The position numbers and the translations under genes are program-made. Of a stretch of 6,287 nucleotides of DNA, positions 1 through 6,060 are shown one piece after another (the first letter of the stretch is position 1; each line of letters starts with the position of its first letter). Source of the stretch: Planctomycetales bacterium (lineage in GTDB: Bacteria > Planctomycetota > Phycisphaerae > SM23-33); contig DAOVFI010000147.1 of assembly GCA_030673005.1 (NCBI GenBank), positions 1-6,287 on the forward strand, in the 5' to 3' direction. The notes below the pieces were generated by a model, which ran no database searches, was not told the DNA's origin, and was given only the letters and a program-made list of their open reading frames with translations.

Positions 1-54
1 GGTATCATCAACATCTTGAATCTCGAATTGAACGGTTATCACAAATTCTCATAA
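1..54 (+). CDS. Possible 3' tail of an upstream gene (partial)
   Basis: Frame 1 is open from the window edge and ends in TAA at 52-54, giving the 17-residue tail GIINILNLELNGYHKFS. The stop is 16 nt before the next ATG, the spacing expected for genes in one operon, and the ribosome binding site of the next gene falls in that gap. Seventeen codons are too few to recognise a family. A second frame (frame 3) is also open across this stretch, so the call rests mainly on spacing. Confidence 0.3.
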   Translation, partial: GIINILNLELNGYHKFS

Positions 55-70
55 GCAGGAGAAAATTAAG

Positions 71-1126
71 ATGCCCATGACCCCGCGAGAACGTTGGCTT
101 GCTCTGCTGAACCGCCAGAAGCCGGACCGGATACCCACAGACTACTGGGCCACCGATGAAGTAACCCATCGCCTTCTGAAAGACCTGAAATGCAGCGACA
201 CCGAGGCCCTTTACGATAAACTGCACATCGACGGCGTTCACACAATCGACGCAAAGCGGACGATAACCCATCATCCCGACGATCCGGAAGCCGATATGTG
301 GGGCCTGCGGCGAAGGGCCGTCAGTTACGGCCAGGGTGAGTACTCCGAAGTGGTCAATCACCCTCTGGCCGACATAACGACGGTCGAGCAAGTCCACGCA
401 TTCAATTGGCCAAGCGCCAACGACCACGATTGGGAGGAATTCGCCCGGCAGGTAGCCGACATTCCGGACCATCGGGCCGTCCGCTGCGGATGCTACGAAC
501 CGTACCTTATCTATTGCGCGATGCGCGGCATGGAACAGGCAATGATAGACCTGCTCGTCGAGCCGGAGATTGCAGAGGCGATCTTCACGCACCTGTTTGA
601 TTTTCACTATAGGCTCAACGAGCGGATGTGGGACATCGCCGACGGGCGGATCGACCTTACATACGTGGCCGAGGACCTCGGCAGCCAGACCGGGCTGCTG
701 ATGGGCCTGGAGCAGATTCGCAAATTCATCCTCCCGAACCAGAAGAAAATGGCCGACCTGGCCAGGAGTCACGGCATCCACGTTTTTTACCATACGGACG
801 GGGCCGCTCGCGACGTAATCCCGGACCTTATCGAAGTAACCGGTATCGAAGTGCTCAACCCCATCCAGTGGCGCTGCCCGGGTATGGAGCGCGAAGGCCT
901 GGTCCGCGACTTCGGCGACAGGATCGCTTTTCACGGCGCGGTCGATAACCAGCAGACGCTTGCGTTCGGCTCAGTCGATGACGTGAGGCAGGAGGTGCTG
1001 GACAATATCCGCATCTTCGCACCGGCCAGATGGTTCTGTGCGCCCTGTCATAACATCCAACCCGTCTCGCCGACCGAAAACATAGTAACGATGTACGAAA
1101 CAATCCGTGAAAACGGAAAACTATGA
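71..1126 (+). CDS. Uroporphyrinogen decarboxylase (URO-D) superfamily protein, not HemE
   Basis: This 351-residue protein has the full length of a URO-D TIM-barrel domain. It opens with TPRERWLALLNRQKPDRIP, typical of the non-haem URO-D families, in place of the RQAGRY motif that HemE uses to bind the porphyrin. Other family signatures are HTDG (241-244) followed by PDLIEVTGIEVLNPIQ, the FHGAVDNQQTLAFG segment near 287-300, and a C-terminal CAPCHNIQPVSPTEN (323-337). Methyltransferases of this superfamily (MtaA/MtbA) bind zinc through His-X-Cys...Cys; here the first Cys position is Asp243, so that zinc site does not look intact, although C323, C326 and H327 could bind a metal. The substrate is unknown; corrinoid-linked or other C1 chemistry is only a possibility. 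No signal peptide is seen, so it should be cytosolic. AGGAG at 57-61 is 9 nt from the ATG at 71 and 15 nt from the ATG at 77, favouring 71. The stop is TGA. Confidence 0.88.
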   Translation: MPMTPRERWLALLNRQKPDRIPTDYWATDEVTHRLLKDLKCSDTEALYDKLHIDGVHTIDAKRTITHHPDDPEADMWGLRRRAVSYGQGEYSEVVNHPLADITTVEQVHAFNWPSANDHDWEEFARQVADIPDHRAVRCGCYEPYLIYCAMRGMEQAMIDLLVEPEIAEAIFTHLFDFHYRLNERMWDIADGRIDLTYVAEDLGSQTGLLMGLEQIRKFILPNQKKMADLARSHGIHVFYHTDGAARDVIPDLIEVTGIEVLNPIQWRCPGMEREGLVRDFGDRIAFHGAVDNQQTLAFGSVDDVRQEVLDNIRIFAPARWFCAPCHNIQPVSPTENIVTMYETIRENGKL

Positions 1127-1187
1127 GAAACAGGGACGGTTTCCCTCTGGGGGATTGAATTGCCGGGACTACGCTTCGCTCCGTCCC
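1127..1187. repeat. Two short hairpins between convergent genes
   Basis: GAAAC (1127-1131) pairs with GTTTC (1139-1143) around AGGGACG, starting one base after the URO-D stop. GGGAC (1165-1169) pairs with GTCCC (1183-1187). Neither is followed by a T-run on either strand, so they are not canonical intrinsic terminators. They could help to end the two converging transcripts, or be remnants of a dispersed repeat. The stems are only 5 bp, so the support is weak. Confidence 0.3.
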
Positions 1188-1197
1188 AGCCTACCTG

Positions 1198-1225
1198 CTA
1201 ATCCCTAATCCCTGGTCCCTGATCT
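1198..1225 (-). repeat. GGGATTAG-type interspersed repeat, copy A
   Basis: Read on the - strand this stretch contains AGGGACCAGGGATTAG followed by a second GGATTAG unit. Positions 1205-1225 match 2310-2330 at 19 of 21 bases, and a third, looser copy lies at 3929-3950. The copy covers the last codons and the TAG stop of the DUF89 gene, so the repeat encodes the C-terminal SGTRD. Confidence 0.6.
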
Positions 1226-2287
1226 GTACATACAAACGCAGTCGAAGACTTCTCCGCCGACGCGAGCGGCTATTGTCGGGTCTTTGAGCAGGCACAGTTG
1301 AATCGAATCGACGGTGAATTCCGTATTGAAATTGCTCTCGATGCTCCGACCCATGCCTTCGAGTATGACAAGGTCGGCGTCGGCGGCGGCCTCGTTCAGT
1401 TCGTCGGATACCTCCGCTAAGTCTATCAGCGGGATGCCGTTACCGGTCGAGACTATCTCGAACAGACCAGCCGAGATGTAAGAAGCCAGATCCTCATCTA
1501 CATCAGCGAGTTGTTGCAGGATTTTGTCGGCCTCATCGGCGGTAACGTCGTTGAGGCTCGGTAGTTCGTTTGCGGCCAGGACGATCTGCGAACCGTGGGC
1601 CGCCAGTTCGCGGACGAAAGGCATCACGCCGAGAATAAAGTCCACCCCGGTATTGTCCACGAAAACGACCGCCTTGGCCCAAGGCGCAGCAGACACGGCA
1701 CTGGTCGGCAGGATCGCCTCCAGACTGTCGAAGTCGTCCACCGCCCAGGGTCGGGGCTTTATCCGCTCGATCGTCGCGGCGAAGTCCACGCGATCTTCGG
1801 CGTAGCCCATCGTAATGGTGCTGCCAAGGTCGAAGATATTCCCGGCAAATACGCCTCGGATCAGTCGCTCCCATCGCTGCTCGACCGGCAGCGATGCGAT
1901 ATGACTAATTACGTTCGGATACGCCTCGATGGCCGAGATGTCCTCACGCTGTTTGATGTGCCGGAACGGATCGCCCAGGCCGTTGTCGCGAAGGGCCTTT
2001 TCACGAAAGCGGCACAGTTCCACCACGCCCAGCCGCATATTCCCGAGCGACCCGACGGGACGGGGATCGGCCCGCAGCGAGGCAATCGTCTCGCCGAACT
2101 GCCGATTGGCATTTTCAATCTGCTCGGCGCTGCTCTGCCCATAGGCGATCTTCGCCGCAGCCAGCGTGTCGGTAAAATGGTTCTCGAACAATCCCAGCCA
2201 GTACCGTCTCGCTTCGGCGTCGCCGATCAGGTCAACGTCACTGATGGCATACTTGCCGGGATCAGCCAGAAGACAAAAATGACTCAT
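1205..2287 (-). CDS. DUF89 subfamily II (PANK4-like) metal-dependent phosphatase
   Basis: This 360-residue protein resembles the C-terminal phosphatase domain of eukaryotic pantothenate kinase 4. The best marks are VFVDNTGVDFILGVMPFVRE (208-227), which carries the metal-binding Asp211-Asn212 and Asp216, then VLAANELPSLNDVT (236-249), GNG (282-284) and the subfamily II hallmark DLVILEGMGR (305-314) with N319 and K335 after it. DUF89 proteins are metal-dependent damage-control phosphatases; PANK4-type members act on 4'-phosphopantetheine and its damaged forms, limiting CoA synthesis. The same activity here is inferred from family membership. There is no kinase domain, so this is the stand-alone form. 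The gene begins 8 nt after the phosphatase gene; AGGGG lies 5 nt before the ATG and comes from the repeat that also overlaps the upstream stop, so translation may be coupled. The protein ends in a TAG that is itself part of a repeat copy. Confidence 0.87.
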   Translation of the reverse strand: MSHFCLLADPGKYAISDVDLIGDAEARRYWLGLFENHFTDTLAAAKIAYGQSSAEQIENANRQFGETIASLRADPRPVGSLGNMRLGVVELCRFREKALRDNGLGDPFRHIKQREDISAIEAYPNVISHIASLPVEQRWERLIRGVFAGNIFDLGSTITMGYAEDRVDFAATIERIKPRPWAVDDFDSLEAILPTSAVSAAPWAKAVVFVDNTGVDFILGVMPFVRELAAHGSQIVLAANELPSLNDVTADEADKILQQLADVDEDLASYISAGLFEIVSTGNGIPLIDLAEVSDELNEAAADADLVILEGMGRSIESNFNTEFTVDSIQLCLLKDPTIAARVGGEVFDCVCMYRSGTRD

Positions 2288-2295
2288 ATTAACCC

Positions 2296-2330
2296 CTAAT
2301 CCCTATTTCCTAATCCCAGGTCCCTTATCT
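2296..2330 (-). repeat. GGGATTAG-type interspersed repeat, copy B
   Basis: On the - strand this reads AGGGACCTGGGATTAGG, then AAATAGGGATTAG. The core 2310-2330 matches copy A (1205-1225) at 19 of 21 bases. It encodes the last residues (RDLGLGNRD) and the TAG stop of the phosphatase gene, and its edge supplies the AGGGG that could act as ribosome binding site for the DUF89 gene. Confidence 0.6.
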
Positions 2331-3876
2331 TTATTGTTACCAAAGTCAAATCGTCGCCTCGTGTTTTCAGGCCTGCGAATCGTCGCATCTGCCACAGGAG
2401 GTGTTTTCCGATGCTCTTTGCCGAGCGGTCTTTTTGGCATGCGTCCAGCGCCGCGGCATGAACCCGCCTGCGACCAAATGCCTCGTCCCTGAAATTTACC
2501 GCCTCCGGCAGCCCGTCGGAAAATATCATCAGCACGTCTCCGCTTTGCAGGCCGAGTGTTTCCTGGCGGAATTGCATCGTCTCGATTATACCGACTATGC
2601 CGCTTCCGCCGGTCAGTTCCCGAACCTGCCCGTCGCGGAACAGCAGGGCTGGTTCATGCCCGGCGCTGCAATATGTCAGCGTTCCGGCCTGTGCGTCAAA
2701 TACGCCGTAGAACAACGTCACGAAATCCGCCAGTTCGCTTTCCCGACAGAGGTCCACGTTGACAGCCGTTAGTATCTCCGACAGGTCGGATAAGTGTGCG
2801 GCGTGCGCCCGCAGCGCCGATCGTGTCGAGGACATCAGCAGCGACGCACGAACGCCTTTGCCCACCACGTCGGCGACACAGACTCCGAGCCTGCCGTCGG
2901 GCAATTCGAGAAAGTCGTAGAAGTCGCCGCCAAGTTCGAAGCACGGTACGTATATCCCGGCTACGTCAAGCCCGTCGATCTGCGGGGGGCGGTCCGGTAT
3001 CATCCGCTTCTGTACGTCACCGGCGAGACGCAGATGTCGGCGGATGTTCTCCGCCTGAACCGCCTCCTGGTAAAGCCGCGCGTTGACGACGGCAGTGGCC
3101 GCCTGCGACGCCACGCCGCGAATCAGCGACGTCTCAAACCAGTCGAATTCGTGGGGTCGGCGGGTATAGACGCGGATAATCCCCTCGATCCGACCGCGAT
3201 AACTCATCGGGGCGCACAACGCCGAGACGATACCTTCCCGCTGGGCCTCGACCTTGTATAAAACCCGCTCGTCCGTCCGCTCATCTGCGATATATACAAC
3301 CTTGCCGCCGGCGAGAACCTCCTGGTCTATCTTGCTGTCGGAAAGTTGTATCGGTCCTTTGATGGTGTATTCGCCGCTCAAACCAAAAGCGGCCATTCGC
3401 AATAGTTCCGTCCGGTCTTCGTTGAAGACGCGGATCGAACAGGCGTCGGCGTCGGTAACATTGACCATGGTCTCGGCTACCAGTTGCAGGATTTCCTTCA
3501 GGTCTCTTCGTTCGGTGAAGACCGCGGTCATCCGATACATCGCTGCAAGTTCTTCGATACGAAGGCGTATCTGTCCGGCCTGCTCGCACAGGCGAGCAAT
3601 TATGTCCCGCATCAGGCCCGCCAGACGGACAGGTTCGACGGCATCGGCCTGTCCGCTCAGCGAGATCGTCCCGACGTGCTCGCCGGAAACAAACACCTTC
3701 GCCTCAACTGTCTGTTGGTCCGGCCCCGGCGTTCCGACCCCTTCGATTTTATCGGGACGGGCAAGCACCTCGCCGTCCGGGCTGAGTACTCGCACTTGCC
3801 CGCCTGAAGCAATCGAGAACACCGTCGCCAACTGCGCCAATGCCTCGGGACTAAGATGTTCAGTCAATGTCGCCAC
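2296..3876 (-). CDS. GAF-domain SpoIIE/RsbU-type serine/threonine protein phosphatase
   Basis: This 526-residue cytosolic protein has three parts. Residues 1-100 form an N-terminal region that I do not recognise, ending in a helix likely to form a coiled coil (about 85-120). A GAF sensor domain follows (about 125-270; DADACSIRVF, ALCAPMSYRGRIEGIIRVY). A PP2C-like SpoIIE domain spans about 285-518. The metal-binding acidic motifs are all present: GGDFYD (316-321), ADVVGKG (335-341), SDG (453-455) and GDD (507-509), so it should be catalytically active. Family members dephosphorylate anti-sigma-factor antagonists (RsbV/SpoIIAA type) in partner-switching pathways; the GAF domain would set activity from a ligand or redox signal. 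No partner kinase or STAS protein is in the window, so the target is unknown. The start is GTG at 3876, with GGA about 9 nt upstream as a weak binding site; no earlier start exists before in-frame stops. The gene is probably co-transcribed with the DUF89 gene. Confidence 0.9.
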   Translation of the reverse strand: MATLTEHLSPEALAQLATVFSIASGGQVRVLSPDGEVLARPDKIEGVGTPGPDQQTVEAKVFVSGEHVGTISLSGQADAVEPVRLAGLMRDIIARLCEQAGQIRLRIEELAAMYRMTAVFTERRDLKEILQLVAETMVNVTDADACSIRVFNEDRTELLRMAAFGLSGEYTIKGPIQLSDSKIDQEVLAGGKVVYIADERTDERVLYKVEAQREGIVSALCAPMSYRGRIEGIIRVYTRRPHEFDWFETSLIRGVASQAATAVVNARLYQEAVQAENIRRHLRLAGDVQKRMIPDRPPQIDGLDVAGIYVPCFELGGDFYDFLELPDGRLGVCVADVVGKGVRASLLMSSTRSALRAHAAHLSDLSEILTAVNVDLCRESELADFVTLFYGVFDAQAGTLTYCSAGHEPALLFRDGQVRELTGGSGIVGIIETMQFRQETLGLQSGDVLMIFSDGLPEAVNFRDEAFGRRRVHAAALDACQKDRSAKSIGKHLLWQMRRFAGLKTRGDDLTLVTIKIRDLGLGNRD

Positions 3877-3921
3877 TGGTTTTTCCGCACTAACCGGATA
3901 TCGCCCTTCCGACTTTTTTTT

Positions 3922-3970
3922 CCAGTACCTGATCCCAAGTCCCTGTTATCAGGTACTCCGGTATTTTTTT
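3922..3970 (+). terminator. Hairpin followed by T7, terminator-like on + strand
   Basis: AGTACCTGAT (3924-3933) and ATCAGGTACT (3948-3957) form a perfect 10-bp stem with a 14-nt loop; CC at 3922-3923 can pair with GG at 3960-3961 across a bulge. Seven T's follow at 3964-3970, as in an intrinsic terminator read on the + strand. No + strand gene lies upstream, so it would block antisense transcription out of the phosphatase gene or insulate the promoter just beyond it. On the - strand the hairpin lies in the phosphatase leader, without a U-run after it. Part of the arms and the loop contain a copy of the GGGATTAG-type repeat. Confidence 0.4.
3929..3950 (-). repeat. GGGATTAG-type interspersed repeat, copy C (divergent)
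   Basis: On the - strand this reads CAGGGACTTGGGATCAG. Over the 16-base core it matches copy B at 14 positions. Unlike copies A and B it lies upstream of a gene and inside a hairpin, not at a stop codon. Confidence 0.4.
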
Positions 3971-3982
3971 AGAAGCAGCATC

Positions 3983-4010
3983 TTGACAAAATCCCGATTC
4001 GAGATATACT
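3983..4010 (+). promoter_or_regulatory. Sigma70-like promoter facing away from the phosphatase gene
   Basis: A perfect -35 box TTGACA (3983-3988) is separated by 16 bp from TATACT (4005-4010), a 5 of 6 match to the -10 consensus. Transcription would start near 4017 and run toward the 3' end of clpX, antisense to it. It lies 13 bases after the T-run of the terminator-like hairpin. This is the best promoter match I see in the window. Confidence 0.5.
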
Positions 4011-4266
4011 TAAAAATAGAGGCAACCTCGAGTGAGCGGATAGAATTGTACTGTGAGCCTGAGTGTAAATCCGTTCTCTGCCGCGTACCAGCCCCCACTT
4101 TATGGTCAAATCCCCGCACAATTAAAAAGAGTGGAAAAATGACAAGTAAGATCAGGCAACTTTGTGCCGTCTGTGCGCTGTTTTATTATCCACAATGTAC
4201 GCGGATTACATTATAAAATCTTTTATCTGTGTAATCCGTGGACTCGTAACTCGTAATCCGCAATCG
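4011..4266 (+). other. Gene-free stretch, possible small RNA or small peptide unit
   Basis: This is the main part of the 390-base gap between clpX and the phosphatase gene (3877-4266), and no long ORF is convincing. Visible structure includes GAGG/CCTC around CAA (4019-4029), an 8-bp stem 4034-4041 with 4069-4076 (one G-T pair), and CCGCGTAC (4081-4088) complementary to GTACGCGG (4197-4204), which could close a 124-nt folded domain. A 25-codon ORF (ATG at 4139, TAA at 4214-4216) contains CAVCALFYYPQC but has only a poor binding site. A structured transcript from the promoter at 3983-4010 is possible. It matches no RNA family I recognise; tRNA, SRP RNA and 6S RNA were considered and not supported. 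Confidence 0.25.
4202..4238. repeat. Nested inverted repeat beside the clpX stop
   Basis: CGGATTACA (4202-4210) is the reverse complement of TGTAATCCG (4230-4238); the stem extends to 4200/4240 through a G-T pair. Inside it, ATAAAA (4213-4218) faces TTTTAT (4221-4226). A further GTAATCCG lies at 4253-4260. On the - strand this would be a hairpin 28 nt after the clpX stop, but no U-run follows, so it is a poor intrinsic terminator. On the + strand a weaker stem (4245-4250 with 4266-4271) precedes a T-rich run at 4276-4287 inside clpX. Confidence 0.5.
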
Positions 4267-5565
4267 TTACGCTGATTCTTTCTTTTTCGCCAGGGCCGTC
4301 CGCAGGTTGGGTTTCCTCTCGGAGGCGATCATCTTTTTTGTAATGACATAGTGTTGTCCGGCAGCGTCGGATTCGGGAAGTTCGTACATCAACTCCAGCA
4401 TGAAGTCCTCGATTACGTTTCGCAGACCGCGTGCGCCTGTATCGAGTTTCATCGCCCTGCGTGCAATCATCCGAAGAGCGGCCGGTTCAAACTCCAGTTC
4501 CGCCCGCTCCATCTCGAAGAAACGCCTGTACTGCCTGACCAGTGCGTTCTTCGGCTCGGTCAGTATCCGGACCATTGCCTCTTCGTCCAGCGGACCAAGC
4601 GTCGTAATGCAGGGCAGGCGCCCGACAAACTCGGGGATCATGCCGTACTCGACCATATCGTCCGGCTGGACCAACTCCATAACCCTGGCGTGTTCGGCGG
4701 CGGATTCCTCGGCCTGGTCCTCGCTTCCGAAGCCGATCAATTGCCGCCCGAGCCGCTTCTTGACGACGTCTTCAAGGCCAGTGAACGTCCCGCCGCAGAT
4801 AAACAGTATCTGCGTCGTATCGATCTGGATATATTGCTGTTCCGGATGTTTTCGACCGCCCTGGGGCGGGACGTTGGCGAGCGTCCCTTCGAGCATCTTC
4901 AGCAGCGCCTGCTGGACGCCTTCGCCTGAAACGTCGCGGGTGATGGAGACGTTCTGCGAAGTTTTACCGATTTTATCAATCTCGTCGATCTAGATGATGC
5001 CGCGCTGGGCGGCCTCGATGTCGTAATCGGCCGACTGGAGGAGTTTAAGTATGACGTTTTCAACATCTTCGCCGACATAGCCTGCTTCGGTCAGCGTCGT
5101 GGCGTCGCCTATGGCGAAAGGAACGTTCAGCACCCGCGCAAGCGTCCGCGCCAGCAACGTCTTTCCGCAACCGGTCGGTCCGATTAACAGAACGTTGGAC
5201 TTTTCCAGTTCCACATCAGGATCATCGGTCTCTACGTGGGTCAGGCGTTTGTAGTGGTTGTGCACCGCTACCGACAGCACACGCTTTGCATGTTCCTGAC
5301 CAATTACGTACTGGTCCATGAACTCCTTGATTTTACGCGGCGCCGGAACGTCCTCCAGTATCGAACCAAGCCCGGAATCCTGCCGGCGCTCCTGGCGAAT
5401 GATGGTCTGGCAGAGGTCAACACACCCGCCGCAGATATTCACGCCGTCAGGACCTTCGACAACCGGCCCGGCCTCCCGACTGCTGCGCCCGCAAAAACTG
5501 CATACCCTGGACACTCCCCCGCTGGGGGGACGCATACGATCTTTTCCCGATGAACGTTTCGCCAT
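4267..5565 (-). pseudogene. clpX: ATP-dependent protease ATPase subunit ClpX, interrupted by an amber codon
   Basis: Read through the stop at 4990-4992, this is a full-length ClpX of 432 codons (E. coli: 424). ClpX is the AAA+ hexamer that recognises, unfolds and feeds proteins to ClpP in the cytosol. Motifs in order: N-terminal zinc-binding domain C22, C25, C45, C48; Walker A GPTGCGKT (129-136); pore loop GYVG (162-165); Walker B IDEIDKI with Asp194-Glu195; GEGVQQALLKMLEG; IGF loop for ClpP docking (277-279); arginine finger in PEFVGRLP (R316); sensor 2 GARGLR (R379). All are intact. The only lesion is TAG at codon 192, where homologues have Tyr (GIIYIDE). There is no frameshift. Translated normally it yields a 191-residue fragment with the zinc domain and Walker A but no Walker B; the next ATG (4896) begins a 209-residue fragment. 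AGGA is 7 nt before the start. No clpP is in the window. A sequencing error, a fresh mutation or suppression are all possible. Confidence 0.93.
4990..4992 (-). other. clpX: In-frame amber (TAG) in the ClpX Walker B motif
   Basis: The codon run on the - strand is GGC ATC ATC TAG ATC GAC GAG. Related ClpX proteins have TAC or TAT (Tyr) at the fourth codon, so one base change explains the stop. Codons on both sides stay in frame, and all downstream catalytic motifs remain intact. Confidence 0.9.
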
Positions 5566-5687
5566 TACAAAATCCTATCTTTTACTTATGCGCACTCTAC
5601 ATGCGCCGCCGAAAAATACATCGACCGCCGCCGCCGCTCGCATTAGGCATTATCAAAACCGCTTGTAATAAATCCGTATATTTAGTG

Positions 5688-6023
5688 TCAGACCGCCCCA
5701 TCCTCATCGGTCCGCTCATCCTCATCCGCCGGTAACTTCCGGCCGGTAAGACCTAACGCGGCACGACGGGCAAGTCGGTATTCCTCGTCAGAAAGAGTTC
5801 CATTATGGTGAAGATGCTCTATTTCTTCCATTGTGAAACCCGAACTCCGCTTGCCGGACTTGCTAACGGCAATCCATCGTAGAATGTACATAACAATAAC
5901 GAATACAATCAGTCCGCCAAACACGGCTGCCAACCAGGGCCCGAGCCGAACAAATAGCGAACTGCCCTGCCGGGCAACCACAGCGCCCGCCGGTCCGATA
6001 TTAACAAATGACACGGAAAACAT
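5688..6023 (-). CDS. Small single-pass membrane protein with C-terminal SHOCT domain
   Basis: From the ATG at 6023 the product is 111 residues. One transmembrane helix spans about residues 28-50 (LGPWLAAVFGGLIVFVIVMY), followed by a basic stretch (WIAVSKSGKR) that suggests a cytoplasmic C-terminus. A SHOCT motif follows at about 63-91 (FTMEEIEHLHHNGTLSDEEY, then RLARRAALG), then an acidic tail. SHOCT is a short helical domain found at the ends of many unrelated proteins and thought to mediate oligomerisation; no enzyme function is implied. The frame is open upstream to a TTG at 6134, but that extension lies mostly inside the palindrome and has no recognisable domain, so ATG 6023 (or the adjacent GTG 6026) is preferred. 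No Shine-Dalgarno sequence precedes 6023, and a promoter-like sequence ends 7 nt before it. clpX follows 122 nt downstream on the same strand; the gap holds only a CCG-rich stretch and a weak GCGCA/TGCGC inverted repeat (5590-5606). Confidence 0.72.
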   Translation of the reverse strand: MFSVSFVNIGPAGAVVARQGSSLFVRLGPWLAAVFGGLIVFVIVMYILRWIAVSKSGKRSSGFTMEEIEHLHHNGTLSDEEYRLARRAALGLTGRKLPADEDERTDEDGAV

Positions 6024-6030
6024 CACTATT

Positions 6031-6059
6031 AGTTTATTCTTATTCCGATGTGTTATCAA
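6031..6059 (-). promoter_or_regulatory. Candidate promoter for the SHOCT gene, possibly leaderless
   Basis: On the - strand TTGATA (6054-6059) and TAAACT (6031-6036) are separated by 17 bp, matching the -35/-10 consensus at 5 and 4 of 6 positions. Only 7 nt separate the -10 box from the ATG at 6023, so the transcript would begin at or next to the start codon. This fits the absence of a ribosome binding site. The -35 box ends one base before the palindrome. Confidence 0.35.
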
Positions 6060-6060
6060 T

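Noticed and set aside
8..934. A 308-codon open frame on the - strand opposite the URO-D gene
   Set aside because: It is antisense to a clear protein family member, has no recognisable domain, and its openness follows from the codon use of the real gene.
1595..2299. A 234-codon + strand frame opposite the DUF89 gene
   Set aside because: It is antisense to a gene with strong family motifs, and its product matches nothing recognisable.
4021..4092. A possible tRNA (D-arm-like GAGCGGAT and a CCA-like end)
   Set aside because: There is no T-arm consensus and no acceptor stem pairing on either strand.
3254..4216. A 320-codon + strand frame crossing the phosphatase start and the 390-base gap
   Set aside because: The first part is antisense to the phosphatase and very rich in Ser and Arg, as expected for a shadow frame. 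Only its last 25 codons, which lie in the gap, were considered further.
1205..4992. Genome-wide reassignment of TAG to an amino acid
   Set aside because: Two other genes end naturally at TAG just after their conserved domains. In the DUF89 frame, reading TAG as sense would run 78 codons into antisense of the URO-D gene before a TGA at 971-973.
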